From: Pseudomonas sp. Ant30-3
GTDB lineage: Bacteria; Pseudomonadota; Gammaproteobacteria; Pseudomonadales; Pseudomonadaceae
DNA length: 64,000 nt
Direction of reading: 5' to 3'
Assembly: GCF_000690905.1 (NCBI RefSeq)
Contig: NZ_JMCL01000007.1
Coordinates: 62,001 to 126,000, forward strand
Shown here piece after piece: positions 9,173 through 18,324 of the stretch. Position 1 is the stretch's first letter, and each line of letters opens with the position of its first letter. Both the position numbers and the translations under genes were made by a program. The notes under the pieces were generated by a model. The model did no database searches. It saw only the letters and a program-made list of their open reading frames with translations, and was not told the DNA's origin.

Positions 9173-9544
9173 TTATTCGCCGTGCAGCACAGCGGCAGCT
9201 TGCGGGTGCAGGCTGTAGCTTTTATCCGCGTTCAACGTGATCACCCCTTCGCTGCACAAGCGTTTCAAAACCTCGCGCACACTGAGAAACGACAGCGGAA
9301 TGTCGAGGTCCAGCAGGTGACTGTGCACACCGCGCACGCCCAGGCTGCGTTCGCCGTCGGCCGCAGTGAGCAGGGCGTCGATGACCTTGAGGCGGATTAG
9401 GCTGGTACGCAGGCCGAAGCTCTTGAGCAGCACGCGAATCCGCTCGTTGCCGCGACGCTCGGTGGTGTGATTGAACAGGTTTGAGCCCATGGATGTTCCC
9501 ACTGGCGCCTTGCTACCGTCCGTTGGCAGTTGCGAGTTGTACAT
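9173..9544 (-). CDS. Fur-like winged-helix protein lacking the metal-binding half
   Basis: A protein of 123 residues. After about 35 polar residues it shows a Fur-type winged helix (about 36-105: LKSFGLRTSLIRLKVIDALL, then VREVLKRLCSEGVI). The C-terminal dimerisation domain and the His/Cys metal sites of true Fur proteins (about 140-150 residues) are absent. It is probably a DNA-binding relative rather than an iron sensor. It lies divergent from pvdQ with a 249-base gap between them, so it could regulate that promoter; this is inference from position only. Confidence 0.7.
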   Translation of the reverse strand: MYNSQLPTDGSKAPVGTSMGSNLFNHTTERRGNERIRVLLKSFGLRTSLIRLKVIDALLTAADGERSLGVRGVHSHLLDLDIPLSFLSVREVLKRLCSEGVITLNADKSYSLHPQAAAVLHGE

Positions 9545-9703
9545 GCAAAAACTCCTTCTCAGAGCCTGAACCGGAAAATGTGATGGGTGCTCTTACTCAA
9601 TAAGACGTACGAGAAAGCCAAATCATGAAGACCCGGATGTAGAAAATTTGTCTCCATCGCGTCGCAACGCCTCAAAGCCCCGCAAAAATGCGCTTCTGCG
9701 CGG

Positions 9704-9726
9704 TAAATTTTTATTGCCACAATCGT
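9704..9726 (+). promoter_or_regulatory. Candidate iron-starvation (PvdS) box upstream of pvdQ
   Basis: TAAAT (9704-9708) and CGT (9724-9726) lie about 70 bases upstream of the pvdQ start. The consensus for PvdS-type sigma factors is TAAAT, 16-17 bases, CGT. The spacing here is 15, one short, so this is a candidate rather than a firm call. Pyoverdine maturation genes are usually PvdS-dependent, which makes the position credible. Confidence 0.42.
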
Positions 9727-9793
9727 TTCTGAATAAGGCTCATTGCGTGTCGACGCGCAGGGTGTGACCTTAGATTTTCGATCAGGAGCGAGC

Positions 9794-12136
9794 GTGATTA
9801 TTTCCAGGCAATTAACGAGGCTGAGCCTTGCAGGTGTCATGCTGGGCTTGAGTCTTGCGGCCAGTGCACGCAGCCAGCCGGAGCAAGTGACGGTGGACAT
9901 CCGGCGCACTACGTTCGGTGTGCCGCATATACGCGCCGAGAACGAACGTGGCCTCGGTTACGGGATTGGCTATGCCTACGCGCAGGACAATCTGTGTTTG
10001 CTGGCCAACGAAATCACCACGGTCAATGGTGAACGCTCGCGGTATTTCGGGCCTGATCAGCTGACGGTCGAGGAGCGCCCCAATCAAGTCAGTGACCTGT
10101 TTTTCACCTGGCTGAACACGCCTGAAGCGGTCGATGCTTTCTGGAAAGCGCAGACGGCCGAGGTTCGCGACCTGATTGGCGGCTACGCAGCCGGTTACAA
10201 CCGAGCATTGTCAGAACGCCGGGCTCAAGGTTTGCCGCAACAATGCCAGGGCGAATGGGTCCGCGATATCACCGCGCTCGACATGGTCAAGCTGACCCGT
10301 CGTCTGCTGGTCGAAGGCGGAGTCGGGCAGTTCGCCGAAGCGCTCGCCGGTGCCACGCCACCCAACGCGGCCACTGCGTCGCTTCGTGATGCGGCGGCGT
10401 TTCAGGTCGCCGATTCGCGTCTGCAACGCTTTGCCCTGGAGCGTGGCAGCAACGCGGTCGCGGTGGGCAGTGAGCGCTCGTTCAACGGTCGCGGCATGCT
10501 GCTGGCTAATCCGCATTTTCCGTGGGTCGGCGGCATGCGGTTCTATCAAATGCACCTGACCATTCCGGGCAAGCTGGATGTGATGGGCGCTGCGTTGCCC
10601 GGTTTGCCGATGATCAATATCGGTTTCAACCAACACCTGGCCTGGACCCACACCGTCGATTCGTCCAAGCATTTCACCTTGTACCGTCTGCAACTCGATC
10701 CCAAGGATCCGACCCGTTTCATGCTCGATGGCAAGTCCACGCCCATGACGCAGCAGACCGTGACGATCAAGGTGAACCAGGCGGATGGCCAGGTCAAAGC
10801 GGTTTCCCGAGTGATCTACAGTTCGCCGTTCGGTCCGGTGGTGCAGTGGCCCGGGAAACTCGATTGGGACAAGCAGTTTGCGTACAGTCTGCGCGACGCC
10901 AATCTGGACAACGACCGTGTGCTGCAGCAGTGGTACGCGATGAACCGCGCCGCCAGCCTTGCCGAGTTGCAAGCCTCGGTTCACAAGATTCAGGGCATCC
11001 CGTGGGTCAACACACTGGCTACCGACGATCAAGGTCAGACGCTGTACATGAACCTGTCGGTGGTGCCCAACGTCAGTGCCGCCAAACTGGCCAGCTGCAG
11101 TGATCCGCGCGCGGGGCTGAGCATGATCGTGCTCGACGGTTCCAACAGCGGCTGCGCTTGGGACAACGACCCCGCAGCAGCCCAAACCGGTATCTACGCG
11201 GCCGATAAATTGCCGCAACTGAACCGTCGGGATTTTGTTCAGCATTCCAACGATTCGGCGTGGATGGCCAACCCGTCGCAACCGCTGACGGGTTTTTCGC
11301 CTTTGATCAGCCAGGAGGGTCAGCCACTGGGGTTGCGTTCGAGGTTTGCGCTTGACCGTCTGGCGACGTTGAACAAGGCCGGCAAGGTCTCAACGAAGGA
11401 TCTGGAAAGCATGGTGATGGACGATCAGGTCTATCAGGCGGCGCTGGTGATGCCCGACTTGCTCACCTTGTGCGCGCGTCTCGACGCTGATGCGCCAACC
11501 CTGGCGCCGGTGTGTGCCAGCCTCAAATCATGGGACCGCGGTGCGAATCTGGACAGCGGTCTGGGTCTGCTGCATTTCCAGAATGTCATGCACGCATTAG
11601 AGGAATTACCTGATGTGTGGCAAGTCGCGTTCGATCCGAAAGATCCGCAGCACACACCGCGTGGCCTGGCAATAGACCGACCAGAGGCGGCCAAGGCAAT
11701 CCGCGATGCAATGCTGGGCTCTGTGGAAATGCTCAACAGAGCGGGAGTCGATGCGGCGACGCAATGGGGCGATATACAGGTGGTCAGCAGTGGCAAACAG
11801 CAGACACCGATACACGGCGGGCCGGGCACGCTGGGGGTGTATAACGCCATCCAGAGCGTGCCGAGGTCTGACGGCAAGCGCGAAGTTGTCAGTGGCACCA
11901 GCTATCTGCAATTAGTGACCTTCGATGACAAAGGTCCGCAGGCGCGCGGGCTGCTGGCGATGTCGTTGTCCAGCGACCCGGCCTCGAAACACGCCAGTGA
12001 TCAAACGCTGGCCTTCTCGAAAAAACAGCTGAGCGTGTTGCCATTCACCGAGCAGCAAATCACCGCAGACCCTCAGTACCAAGTGCTGACGATTCGAGAG
12101 CAGGAAGAAAAGACCGGGAAGGTGGCCAGACAGTAA
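9794..12136 (+). CDS. pvdQ: Acyl-homoserine-lactone / pyoverdine acylase PvdQ
   Basis: A periplasmic Ntn-hydrolase of 780 residues in the penicillin-acylase family. In P. aeruginosa PvdQ removes the acyl tail from pyoverdine precursors and also cleaves long-chain acyl-homoserine lactones. Long stretches match PvdQ, such as DERGLGYGIGYAYA-like and RLLVEGGVGQFA. The autocleavage site ERG-SNA puts the beta-chain Ser at about residue 219, and the catalytic His23 of the beta chain (ANPHFPW) and the Asn in SNDSAW are present. The start is a GTG: AGGAG (9784-9788) sits five bases before it and the signal peptide follows directly. An upstream in-frame ATG at 9743 would add 17 residues without such a site. 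Confidence 0.94.
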   Translation: MIISRQLTRLSLAGVMLGLSLAASARSQPEQVTVDIRRTTFGVPHIRAENERGLGYGIGYAYAQDNLCLLANEITTVNGERSRYFGPDQLTVEERPNQVSDLFFTWLNTPEAVDAFWKAQTAEVRDLIGGYAAGYNRALSERRAQGLPQQCQGEWVRDITALDMVKLTRRLLVEGGVGQFAEALAGATPPNAATASLRDAAAFQVADSRLQRFALERGSNAVAVGSERSFNGRGMLLANPHFPWVGGMRFYQMHLTIPGKLDVMGAALPGLPMINIGFNQHLAWTHTVDSSKHFTLYRLQLDPKDPTRFMLDGKSTPMTQQTVTIKVNQADGQVKAVSRVIYSSPFGPVVQWPGKLDWDKQFAYSLRDANLDNDRVLQQWYAMNRAASLAELQASVHKIQGIPWVNTLATDDQGQTLYMNLSVVPNVSAAKLASCSDPRAGLSMIVLDGSNSGCAWDNDPAAAQTGIYAADKLPQLNRRDFVQHSNDSAWMANPSQPLTGFSPLISQEGQPLGLRSRFALDRLATLNKAGKVSTKDLESMVMDDQVYQAALVMPDLLTLCARLDADAPTLAPVCASLKSWDRGANLDSGLGLLHFQNVMHALEELPDVWQVAFDPKDPQHTPRGLAIDRPEAAKAIRDAMLGSVEMLNRAGVDAATQWGDIQVVSSGKQQTPIHGGPGTLGVYNAIQSVPRSDGKREVVSGTSYLQLVTFDDKGPQARGLLAMSLSSDPASKHASDQTLAFSKKQLSVLPFTEQQITADPQYQVLTIREQEEKTGKVARQ

Positions 12137-12148
12137 AAAGTTTGAGGC

Positions 12149-12194
12149 AAAAAAGAAGGCCGCACCCGTAAGGGTCGCGGCCTTCAGCTTTTTG
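12149..12194. terminator. Bidirectional terminator between pvdQ and the fecR-like gene
   Basis: A stem of GAAGGCCGC (12155-12163) pairs with GCGGCCTTC (12177-12185). It is flanked by an A run on the left and a T run (CTTTTT) on the right, so it can end transcription in both directions. The right arm includes the stop codon of the convergent gene. Confidence 0.82.
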
Positions 12195-13185
12195 GCGGTT
12201 GCTGCGGAATGGAATTAAGCACCGGATTGCCGTGCTTGTTTCGAGTCACGTACACCGGCAGGACCTTGGGCAGGGAGCCCAACAGGCTGTCCAGCTCCTT
12301 GATGTTGTAGATGCCGCCGAGACGAATCGCACCGGTACCGCTGTCGGCGAGCATCACCGGTTTGCCCAGATAACGATTGATCAACGGCAAGGCTTCGGAC
12401 AGCGCCAGATTGTCGAGCACCAGCTTGCCGTGACGCCAGGCAAGGGAGTTGTCGCCGACGTTTGTCTGGCTGATGCGAGGCGTGTAGTCGCCTCGTTTAT
12501 AGCGCGCCTGCATTGACGGGCTCAGACGCAGACCATCGCCCGGCAGGTCATCGTTGCTGCTGACCAGCACCGAACCTTCAATCAGGTTCACGCGAACCTG
12601 GTCTTCGTACATCCATACATTAAATTTAGTGCCAGTCACCCGAATCCGGCCATCTGCAGCCTTGACGATAAACGGGTGAGTGGCGTCGTGGCTGACACTG
12701 AAGAACGCTTCGCCTTTCTCCAGGGTCAGCCGGCGCTGATCCTTGTAATTGCTGAACGTCAGCTGCGTGCCAAGGTTCAGCTCGACCTGAGTGCCATCGC
12801 TCAGGGTGACCTGACGCACCGCATTGGTTGCTTCGAAACGCTGCCAGGAATTGGGCAGCAGCCCAAAATTCCATCCGGTAAAGGCCGCCAATGGCAACGC
12901 CACCGCGCATACGGCGGCGGCGATGCCCAAGGTGCGCCAGGGTGTGGCCGGTTTGCTGCGAGCGGCGGGTGCAACCTGGGCCAGGCCTGGCAAATCCCCC
13001 GCAACATTCCAGATTTCAAGCATGGCCTCGTACTCGATCGCATGCTGCGGATCGGCATTAAACCAGTGCTCGAATGCCTGCCGTTCCTGCGCAGTGCAGT
13101 CGCCGGCGTGCAGACGCATGCACCAATGCGCTGCGGCATCGGTGATGGCGTCATGTTGGGCTTGCGAGGGAAGTGTGTCGGTCAT
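12184..13185 (-). CDS. FecR-family anti-sigma regulator (possibly FpvR-like)
   Basis: An inner-membrane anti-sigma factor of 333 residues. It has an N-terminal cytoplasmic DUF4880-like domain (about 10-52), one transmembrane helix (about 88-108), a periplasmic FecR domain (about 120-225, LNLGTQLTFSN to NLIEGSVLV) and a C-terminal STN-like domain (about 255-320). Such proteins relay TonB-receptor signals to ECF sigma factors. No ECF sigma gene or receptor lies next to it, unlike typical fecI-fecR-fecA loci. Its position convergent with pvdQ suggests that it may be the FpvR-type regulator of PvdS/FpvI; this is inference. Confidence 0.86.
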   Translation of the reverse strand: MTDTLPSQAQHDAITDAAAHWCMRLHAGDCTAQERQAFEHWFNADPQHAIEYEAMLEIWNVAGDLPGLAQVAPAARSKPATPWRTLGIAAAVCAVALPLAAFTGWNFGLLPNSWQRFEATNAVRQVTLSDGTQVELNLGTQLTFSNYKDQRRLTLEKGEAFFSVSHDATHPFIVKAADGRIRVTGTKFNVWMYEDQVRVNLIEGSVLVSSNDDLPGDGLRLSPSMQARYKRGDYTPRISQTNVGDNSLAWRHGKLVLDNLALSEALPLINRYLGKPVMLADSGTGAIRLGGIYNIKELDSLLGSLPKVLPVYVTRNKHGNPVLNSIPQQPPKS

Positions 13186-13281
13186 TGACTCATCCTGATT
13201 TCCCGCATTCTAACCCTGAGACGAATGCTTGGAGAACAACCGTCATGGCAATTGCCTATCAAACACCAGGTTATTTTCCTG

Positions 13282-16200
13282 TCATGGCGTGCTGACGTGC
13301 AATTCGCGACCCAGATGTGAGATCAGCCAGGCGACGCTGTCAGCATTGGCAAGCTGCACCGAGAGCCTGATCAGCGGATCTTTCTTGAACTTCTCCCTTG
13401 CGCCGGCGAGGTTTTCTGCGCCGGTCAACTTCAGGATTATGTTCTTCGCCAGAAAGGTTTGTTCAGGGTAGGTATCGCCCAAGTCTTCCCAATCGCCCGT
13501 ATCGGGATGCTGGTACATGAATAATTGCGTGTAGGGCGTATGGCGCGACAGTGCATTTTTCTGCGTATCGACCAGCAACGTCTTGAGTTCTTTACCTATC
13601 GCGGTGGATTCATCAATAAGATCGGGGAATGGCCTGGAGGATTCGACGTAACAGATATCTTCCGTACCGCCGACCAGGTGCGAAAGCTCATGGATCAGCG
13701 TCACAGCTCGGGCATGCGATTTGATCGGGAAGGAGGTGTCAGACAAATAGCGGCGGTAGTAATCGTATTGGGGTCTAAAGAATTTTTCGGCCAGATAAAT
13801 CTTGTTTTTCTCATCGGTCGGCACCGTGAAGGCGAAGGTGTGCTCGCCATCTTCCAACAGCCGGCCGACTACGAAACGTTTGGATTTCGCGTTTCTGAGC
13901 GTGGGCTCCAGCAGAGCGGAAAAGATGTCACCGATGGTTTTCTCGAGCTTGACCACAAAGAGATTATCGATGTCTTTCACATCCAGGAAATCCATGATCA
14001 ATTGATGCACTGGCGTGATCTTGTCGTCCGTAGTCTTGAGCAACTGCAAGTTGCGCAGACTGTTCCAGGCGTAGCGCGTCGCCTGGTCCAGTGCTTCATT
14101 GATCTGACGCGCCTTGATCGGATACAGCAGACGAATACTCTCCATACCCCGGGCTTCAACGTTCATGTCCCCGTAGACCGCGGCAGCGGTATCCAGGCGT
14201 TTCAGAAGGCTGTAGCGGGCTGGCGAAGCCGACCTGCTGAACACCCAGTTTTTTTTCAGGTTTTGCAAGACCTTGGGCCCGCGGGCTTTGCCTCCGGTTA
14301 TGCGCCATTGCTTTCCTTTTTTTTGCACAGGAAAGACTTTTCCGGCAATCGGCGCGTAAGTCGTTTTCGTGGTGTTGTCGGTGTACAGACCCTCGGCGAC
14401 GTCGTGCGCCAGAGCGCTCAGATCAATGTCATTTCTCGCCAGTTTCTGCAGGTGCGTGCGATCGGGAGCGGTAAGGTCAACGTCTCGCCAAGGCGCGGGT
14501 GTGGCTGCCTCGGGCGCCGCTACGTCGGCAGTCGAGACACTGTCCGCCGGGCCTTCCACCGATCTGCGCAACATCACTAACTGTGCGATGGCACCGATGA
14601 ACTCCTTGAAGGCTGCGCCCCACTTGTGCGTCTGCAAATCTTCAGCGGACTGTTTGATATTGCGAAAGCTGCGCCAGACCGTGATGGGGAAGGCGAGTTT
14701 GCCCATGACAAAGGTGCTGGCGACGTCGATGTCTTCACCAAAGACCTGTTTGATCGCTGCCCACTCTTCCCGGGAGTCGGTATCGCCTTGGCAGCCGAGC
14801 AGTCGACCGAGCAAGGCAACGTTATCGTCGAGTAATTGTTTGAACAGTCCGCCTTTGATCGGGGTAGAGGCAAGGGTCGCAGAGATTTTTTTCGCCTGCG
14901 CAGCCCAGTGCGCCTTGCACAACGTGCGGTCGGCGGGGGGCAAACTGTTTAGCGTCCAATCCTGCAATGGCCCTTCGTTTTTCAGCTCGGTCAGTAGCTG
15001 ATTTTCGTCTTCGTATTCTTTCACGCTGTGCGTCGGGCTGTGCGGCGCGATGAGGATCTGGCGTCCCGAGGCCGATTGTTCGGGGCCAATCAGCCACATG
15101 CCTGGCACCTTGATCGTGGCCCCGGTTTTGATGCCGATGAGTTCCAGCGGGCGGATGATTGCGTTCGTGCCTTCCACAGCCTTGCGTGCCGTGGCGTCGG
15201 GCATGTCCATGATCTGGCAGATGAGGTCGAAACCCGCCGGGCTCAAGCGCTCCTGCAATTTTTCCGCGTGGGCGTGCAGCATGAGCTGCCAGGGTAACTG
15301 CGCGGCAAAGCGCTTTTTGCGATCGGTGGCGCCGGTGTCTGTGTCGGCGAACGCGGCGGTTAACGCTTTCTGCAGATGTTCACCGGCCTTCAGCTTTTTA
15401 ATCAGGGTTTTGATGTAACTCTCGGTCAGCCCGGGCGGAATTGTGCTGGCGTCCAGCGACTTGACGGTGAACCGCGCCTGTTCCAGATCGTGCAAATGAG
15501 TGAGGGCGAACTGCGTCAGGGTTTGCTCGCTGGCGGCAGACATCAGGCGCGGATTGATTTGCACCTTGTCCGGGTCAAGATCGAAAGTGTCAGCCTTGAG
15601 TTGTTTGCGTAGTTCCCGATGCGTCGTGCGTGCCAGCGTGTCCATCCCGCTGAGGAAATCCTGGTCACTGCTGACGTTATCGAGGTATTGCTGGGCCAGT
15701 TCCGCGTGCAGTACCTGATCTTCAACGGACGCTCTGGCTAGCCATGCCGGGAGTTTCTCCGGCGTTGCCAGGTAATCGGCAATACTGCTGGCGCGGTGCA
15801 GCCCCGTTTGTGGTTGGCGAAGTGCGACCAGGTTCAGCAGGTTGGTTTTTGTCTTCGCGGACAGTTCGGTGGCCAGCGCAGCGGTGACACTCGCCTTGTC
15901 CAGCTGGACGTTGGGTTTTAGCAGGTATTCAACAAAATGCTCATCGATCCGCTGCAACGGTGCCAAGGCGTACGTCTTGGCAGACAGTCGCTCGCTGCGT
16001 CCGAGGTTCTCCAGCAGGAAGGTGCGAAGGTCTTCGTCCTTGAGGCGACGATTCAGCTCGTCCAGCAAAGGTCGCACGCTCGGAAAAGTTTCAAAACCCT
16101 GCGCTGGAGTCCACAGTATCGCTTTGCCTGAATGTCTGGCGTCCAGGCCGCCCCGTTCGGTGACGACAAAACAGCTCGCAAGCTGGAGTGAGTCGGCCGC

Positions 16201-18093
16201 GGGCTCTGGCTTGAGCGTCAGCGCATACACGTCGGGGAAAAAGCCGTTCAATGCCGCGCGCTGCGAACGGACGGGGCTGTCCAGCAGCGTTTTGATAATT
16301 GCCTGTTCCGGGGCGTCCAGTGAGCGGTCGATGGCGCGCAATTTGAGTTCACTGCGCAAAGCCGCCGTCATCACGTGCGTGACGTCCGCCTGCAGGCCCG
16401 GTAGCGATGAATTGATCAAAAGCTCGGCCTCGGCCACCGTCTTGGTGGTCGGCGTGATGGCGGGGCGTTCTTCCAGACGTTTTTCCAGTGCCTGCTCGAA
16501 AGTGGTCAGCACGGTCAGCTGCTCCTTGGCCGACTCGGCACGCACGGTGGCTGGACGCGAGCTCCAGCGCTGGTCGACGCGGATGCTCCAGCGCCCGCCA
16601 GTTTCGGTGGTCAGGAGCCGGTCATCTATCAGGCCGCGAACGTCCAGCGCACTGTCACACAGGGCGCCAGGGTCGAGCGCGCCTTCACTTTCCCGGAACC
16701 GGTTGAGTGCGTAGGACAGGTTGTCCTGCTGCTTGCCGAGGATGCTGCTCATCAGTTGTTCAAACACTGCGCCGTTGATGGGCACACCTTTGATCTCGCG
16801 CTCATTCGCCGGCAACGCGAGAAAGGTGCCGCGCTCTTCCAGCGACATGAAGTTGAGCAACGTGTCCTCATGACCTTCGCTCTTCAACATGTCCAATACG
16901 ACGGATTTGGCAGCGGCCAGGTCGTCAGTCGCTTCGAGTCCCCTGGACTGGGTGTAAAGAAAACCGAGTGTATTTTCTCTGCCAATCGTCAACGTTGAGG
17001 CAAGCTCTGCGTAATGTTTGAGGGGCGCCGTCACTCGCACTTTTTCGATGCTGAGGAGCGCATCCGCATCGGCAGCCTCGCCGACAGTTCGTAGTCGCAC
17101 ATACTCGTCAGCCTTGAGAACGCCCGACTGGCGCTGCAACAGGATTTTTGTGTAATAGGTGTCTCGGATTGCGTCGCCAAAAAATGCCAGACGGGATTTA
17201 CCGGTACCCATCGGTGAATTCCAGAATGTCTCGATCAGGCTTTGCAGATGCGGTGTGAAACTTTGCGCAATCTCTTTGACGGCGGATTCCCACGCCTGAT
17301 TGTCGGCGTCGGTGCTCACGCTGTGGCGCGGGTTACTGAAAACTCTGGAACTGCCCGCAGGCCACTGATTGTGCAAGTAGAAATACATCAGTGCATCGCT
17401 CAGCGAGAGCGAAGAATGCGTGTGAAGGTAGTCACTGCCATCAAATGCAGAAATGGTCTTGAGGTAAGTGGTTAAGCGGGTCAGGCGCTGGTCTAGCGCA
17501 GGGAACGGTTTACGCAGCGCATTCTTCAGGGATTCGTCGAGCATCGATTGCAGGGTCGGTGTTTTGAGCAGCTCGGTGCTCATCAACTGCAGGTTGTGTT
17601 GCTGATTCAGTTCAAGGAGTGCTTCCTGGTCCTCGAACACCGCACCGTCAATCTCTTCGGTAGAAATGTCCGCGACCGCGGTATCCGCCCAGACGCTGCG
17701 CTGCTCGATGGACAGAAAGCGCAACAACTCGCGCTTGCCGTCGTCCAGCGCAAGCCACTCCTTCAGTTTGCTTTTCAGATCGTCCATGTCTGCGAATTTG
17801 ATCAAGCCCTTCCAAGGCGTGTAGAGCATCACTTCTTTGCCGTTGGACCGGCTCAACGCAAACGCGCCTGCCAGTGGTGTACTTGCGATGCCGGTGCCCG
17901 TTAACAGGAGCCGGTTCGCAAGCATTGGCTCTTTATGGGCTACGCGCGCTGCCTGCGTGGCCAGATACACGTTCTGCAGCCACTTGAGGTCTTCGATACT
18001 GAAGTTGAGGGCCTTTTCACGATCGCGTGGTTGTTTGGACCTGGAGGCGGTGGTTGCCTCGTCAAAAAAATACGGCAGTGGGGATATTGTCAT
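13282..18093 (-). CDS. Giant dermonecrotic-toxin-like (DUF6543) protein with HExxH motif
   Basis: A protein of 1603 residues with no signal peptide. Its general features (very long, helical, repeated 'LP..ER..' modules, near-repeats such as FLSIEQRSVWAD and FMSLEERGTFLA) fit the large Pseudomonas proteins annotated as dermonecrotic toxin / DUF6543. The last 150 residues hold HELSH (His1468, Glu1469, His1472) followed by GTEDICY (1476-1482). That resembles HExxH plus GTxDxxY of M35/aspzincin metallopeptidases, with Asp1479 as possible third zinc ligand. I chose the ATG at 18093 because GAGGA lies just upstream; the frame is open to 18132. No immunity or secretion gene adjoins. The target is unknown. 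Confidence 0.82.
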   Translation of the reverse strand: MTISPLPYFFDEATTASRSKQPRDREKALNFSIEDLKWLQNVYLATQAARVAHKEPMLANRLLLTGTGIASTPLAGAFALSRSNGKEVMLYTPWKGLIKFADMDDLKSKLKEWLALDDGKRELLRFLSIEQRSVWADTAVADISTEEIDGAVFEDQEALLELNQQHNLQLMSTELLKTPTLQSMLDESLKNALRKPFPALDQRLTRLTTYLKTISAFDGSDYLHTHSSLSLSDALMYFYLHNQWPAGSSRVFSNPRHSVSTDADNQAWESAVKEIAQSFTPHLQSLIETFWNSPMGTGKSRLAFFGDAIRDTYYTKILLQRQSGVLKADEYVRLRTVGEAADADALLSIEKVRVTAPLKHYAELASTLTIGRENTLGFLYTQSRGLEATDDLAAAKSVVLDMLKSEGHEDTLLNFMSLEERGTFLALPANEREIKGVPINGAVFEQLMSSILGKQQDNLSYALNRFRESEGALDPGALCDSALDVRGLIDDRLLTTETGGRWSIRVDQRWSSRPATVRAESAKEQLTVLTTFEQALEKRLEERPAITPTTKTVAEAELLINSSLPGLQADVTHVMTAALRSELKLRAIDRSLDAPEQAIIKTLLDSPVRSQRAALNGFFPDVYALTLKPEPAADSLQLASCFVVTERGGLDARHSGKAILWTPAQGFETFPSVRPLLDELNRRLKDEDLRTFLLENLGRSERLSAKTYALAPLQRIDEHFVEYLLKPNVQLDKASVTAALATELSAKTKTNLLNLVALRQPQTGLHRASSIADYLATPEKLPAWLARASVEDQVLHAELAQQYLDNVSSDQDFLSGMDTLARTTHRELRKQLKADTFDLDPDKVQINPRLMSAASEQTLTQFALTHLHDLEQARFTVKSLDASTIPPGLTESYIKTLIKKLKAGEHLQKALTAAFADTDTGATDRKKRFAAQLPWQLMLHAHAEKLQERLSPAGFDLICQIMDMPDATARKAVEGTNAIIRPLELIGIKTGATIKVPGMWLIGPEQSASGRQILIAPHSPTHSVKEYEDENQLLTELKNEGPLQDWTLNSLPPADRTLCKAHWAAQAKKISATLASTPIKGGLFKQLLDDNVALLGRLLGCQGDTDSREEWAAIKQVFGEDIDVASTFVMGKLAFPITVWRSFRNIKQSAEDLQTHKWGAAFKEFIGAIAQLVMLRRSVEGPADSVSTADVAAPEAATPAPWRDVDLTAPDRTHLQKLARNDIDLSALAHDVAEGLYTDNTTKTTYAPIAGKVFPVQKKGKQWRITGGKARGPKVLQNLKKNWVFSRSASPARYSLLKRLDTAAAVYGDMNVEARGMESIRLLYPIKARQINEALDQATRYAWNSLRNLQLLKTTDDKITPVHQLIMDFLDVKDIDNLFVVKLEKTIGDIFSALLEPTLRNAKSKRFVVGRLLEDGEHTFAFTVPTDEKNKIYLAEKFFRPQYDYYRRYLSDTSFPIKSHARAVTLIHELSHLVGGTEDICYVESSRPFPDLIDESTAIGKELKTLLVDTQKNALSRHTPYTQLFMYQHPDTGDWEDLGDTYPEQTFLAKNIILKLTGAENLAGAREKFKKDPLIRLSVQLANADSVAWLISHLGRELHVSTP

Positions 18094-18324
18094 GGGTGTT
18101 TCCTCGGGGGTTGCGACCGACGCTGATCGCAAGGCGTTGAATCGAGGAAGCAGGTTAGGGGCAGGCCAATGTATGAGTGCGGTACATATTGCTGGGCGCC
18201 ACTGCGCTGCCGAGACTTGACAGCACGCTGGTGAAACAGCACTTAATCGGTCCTGGTTGTGGAATGCCCTGCATCCTTCGCCTGAGCCTGTCGCCCGTAC
18301 TCAATAACAAAACTGGAGCTTCAG

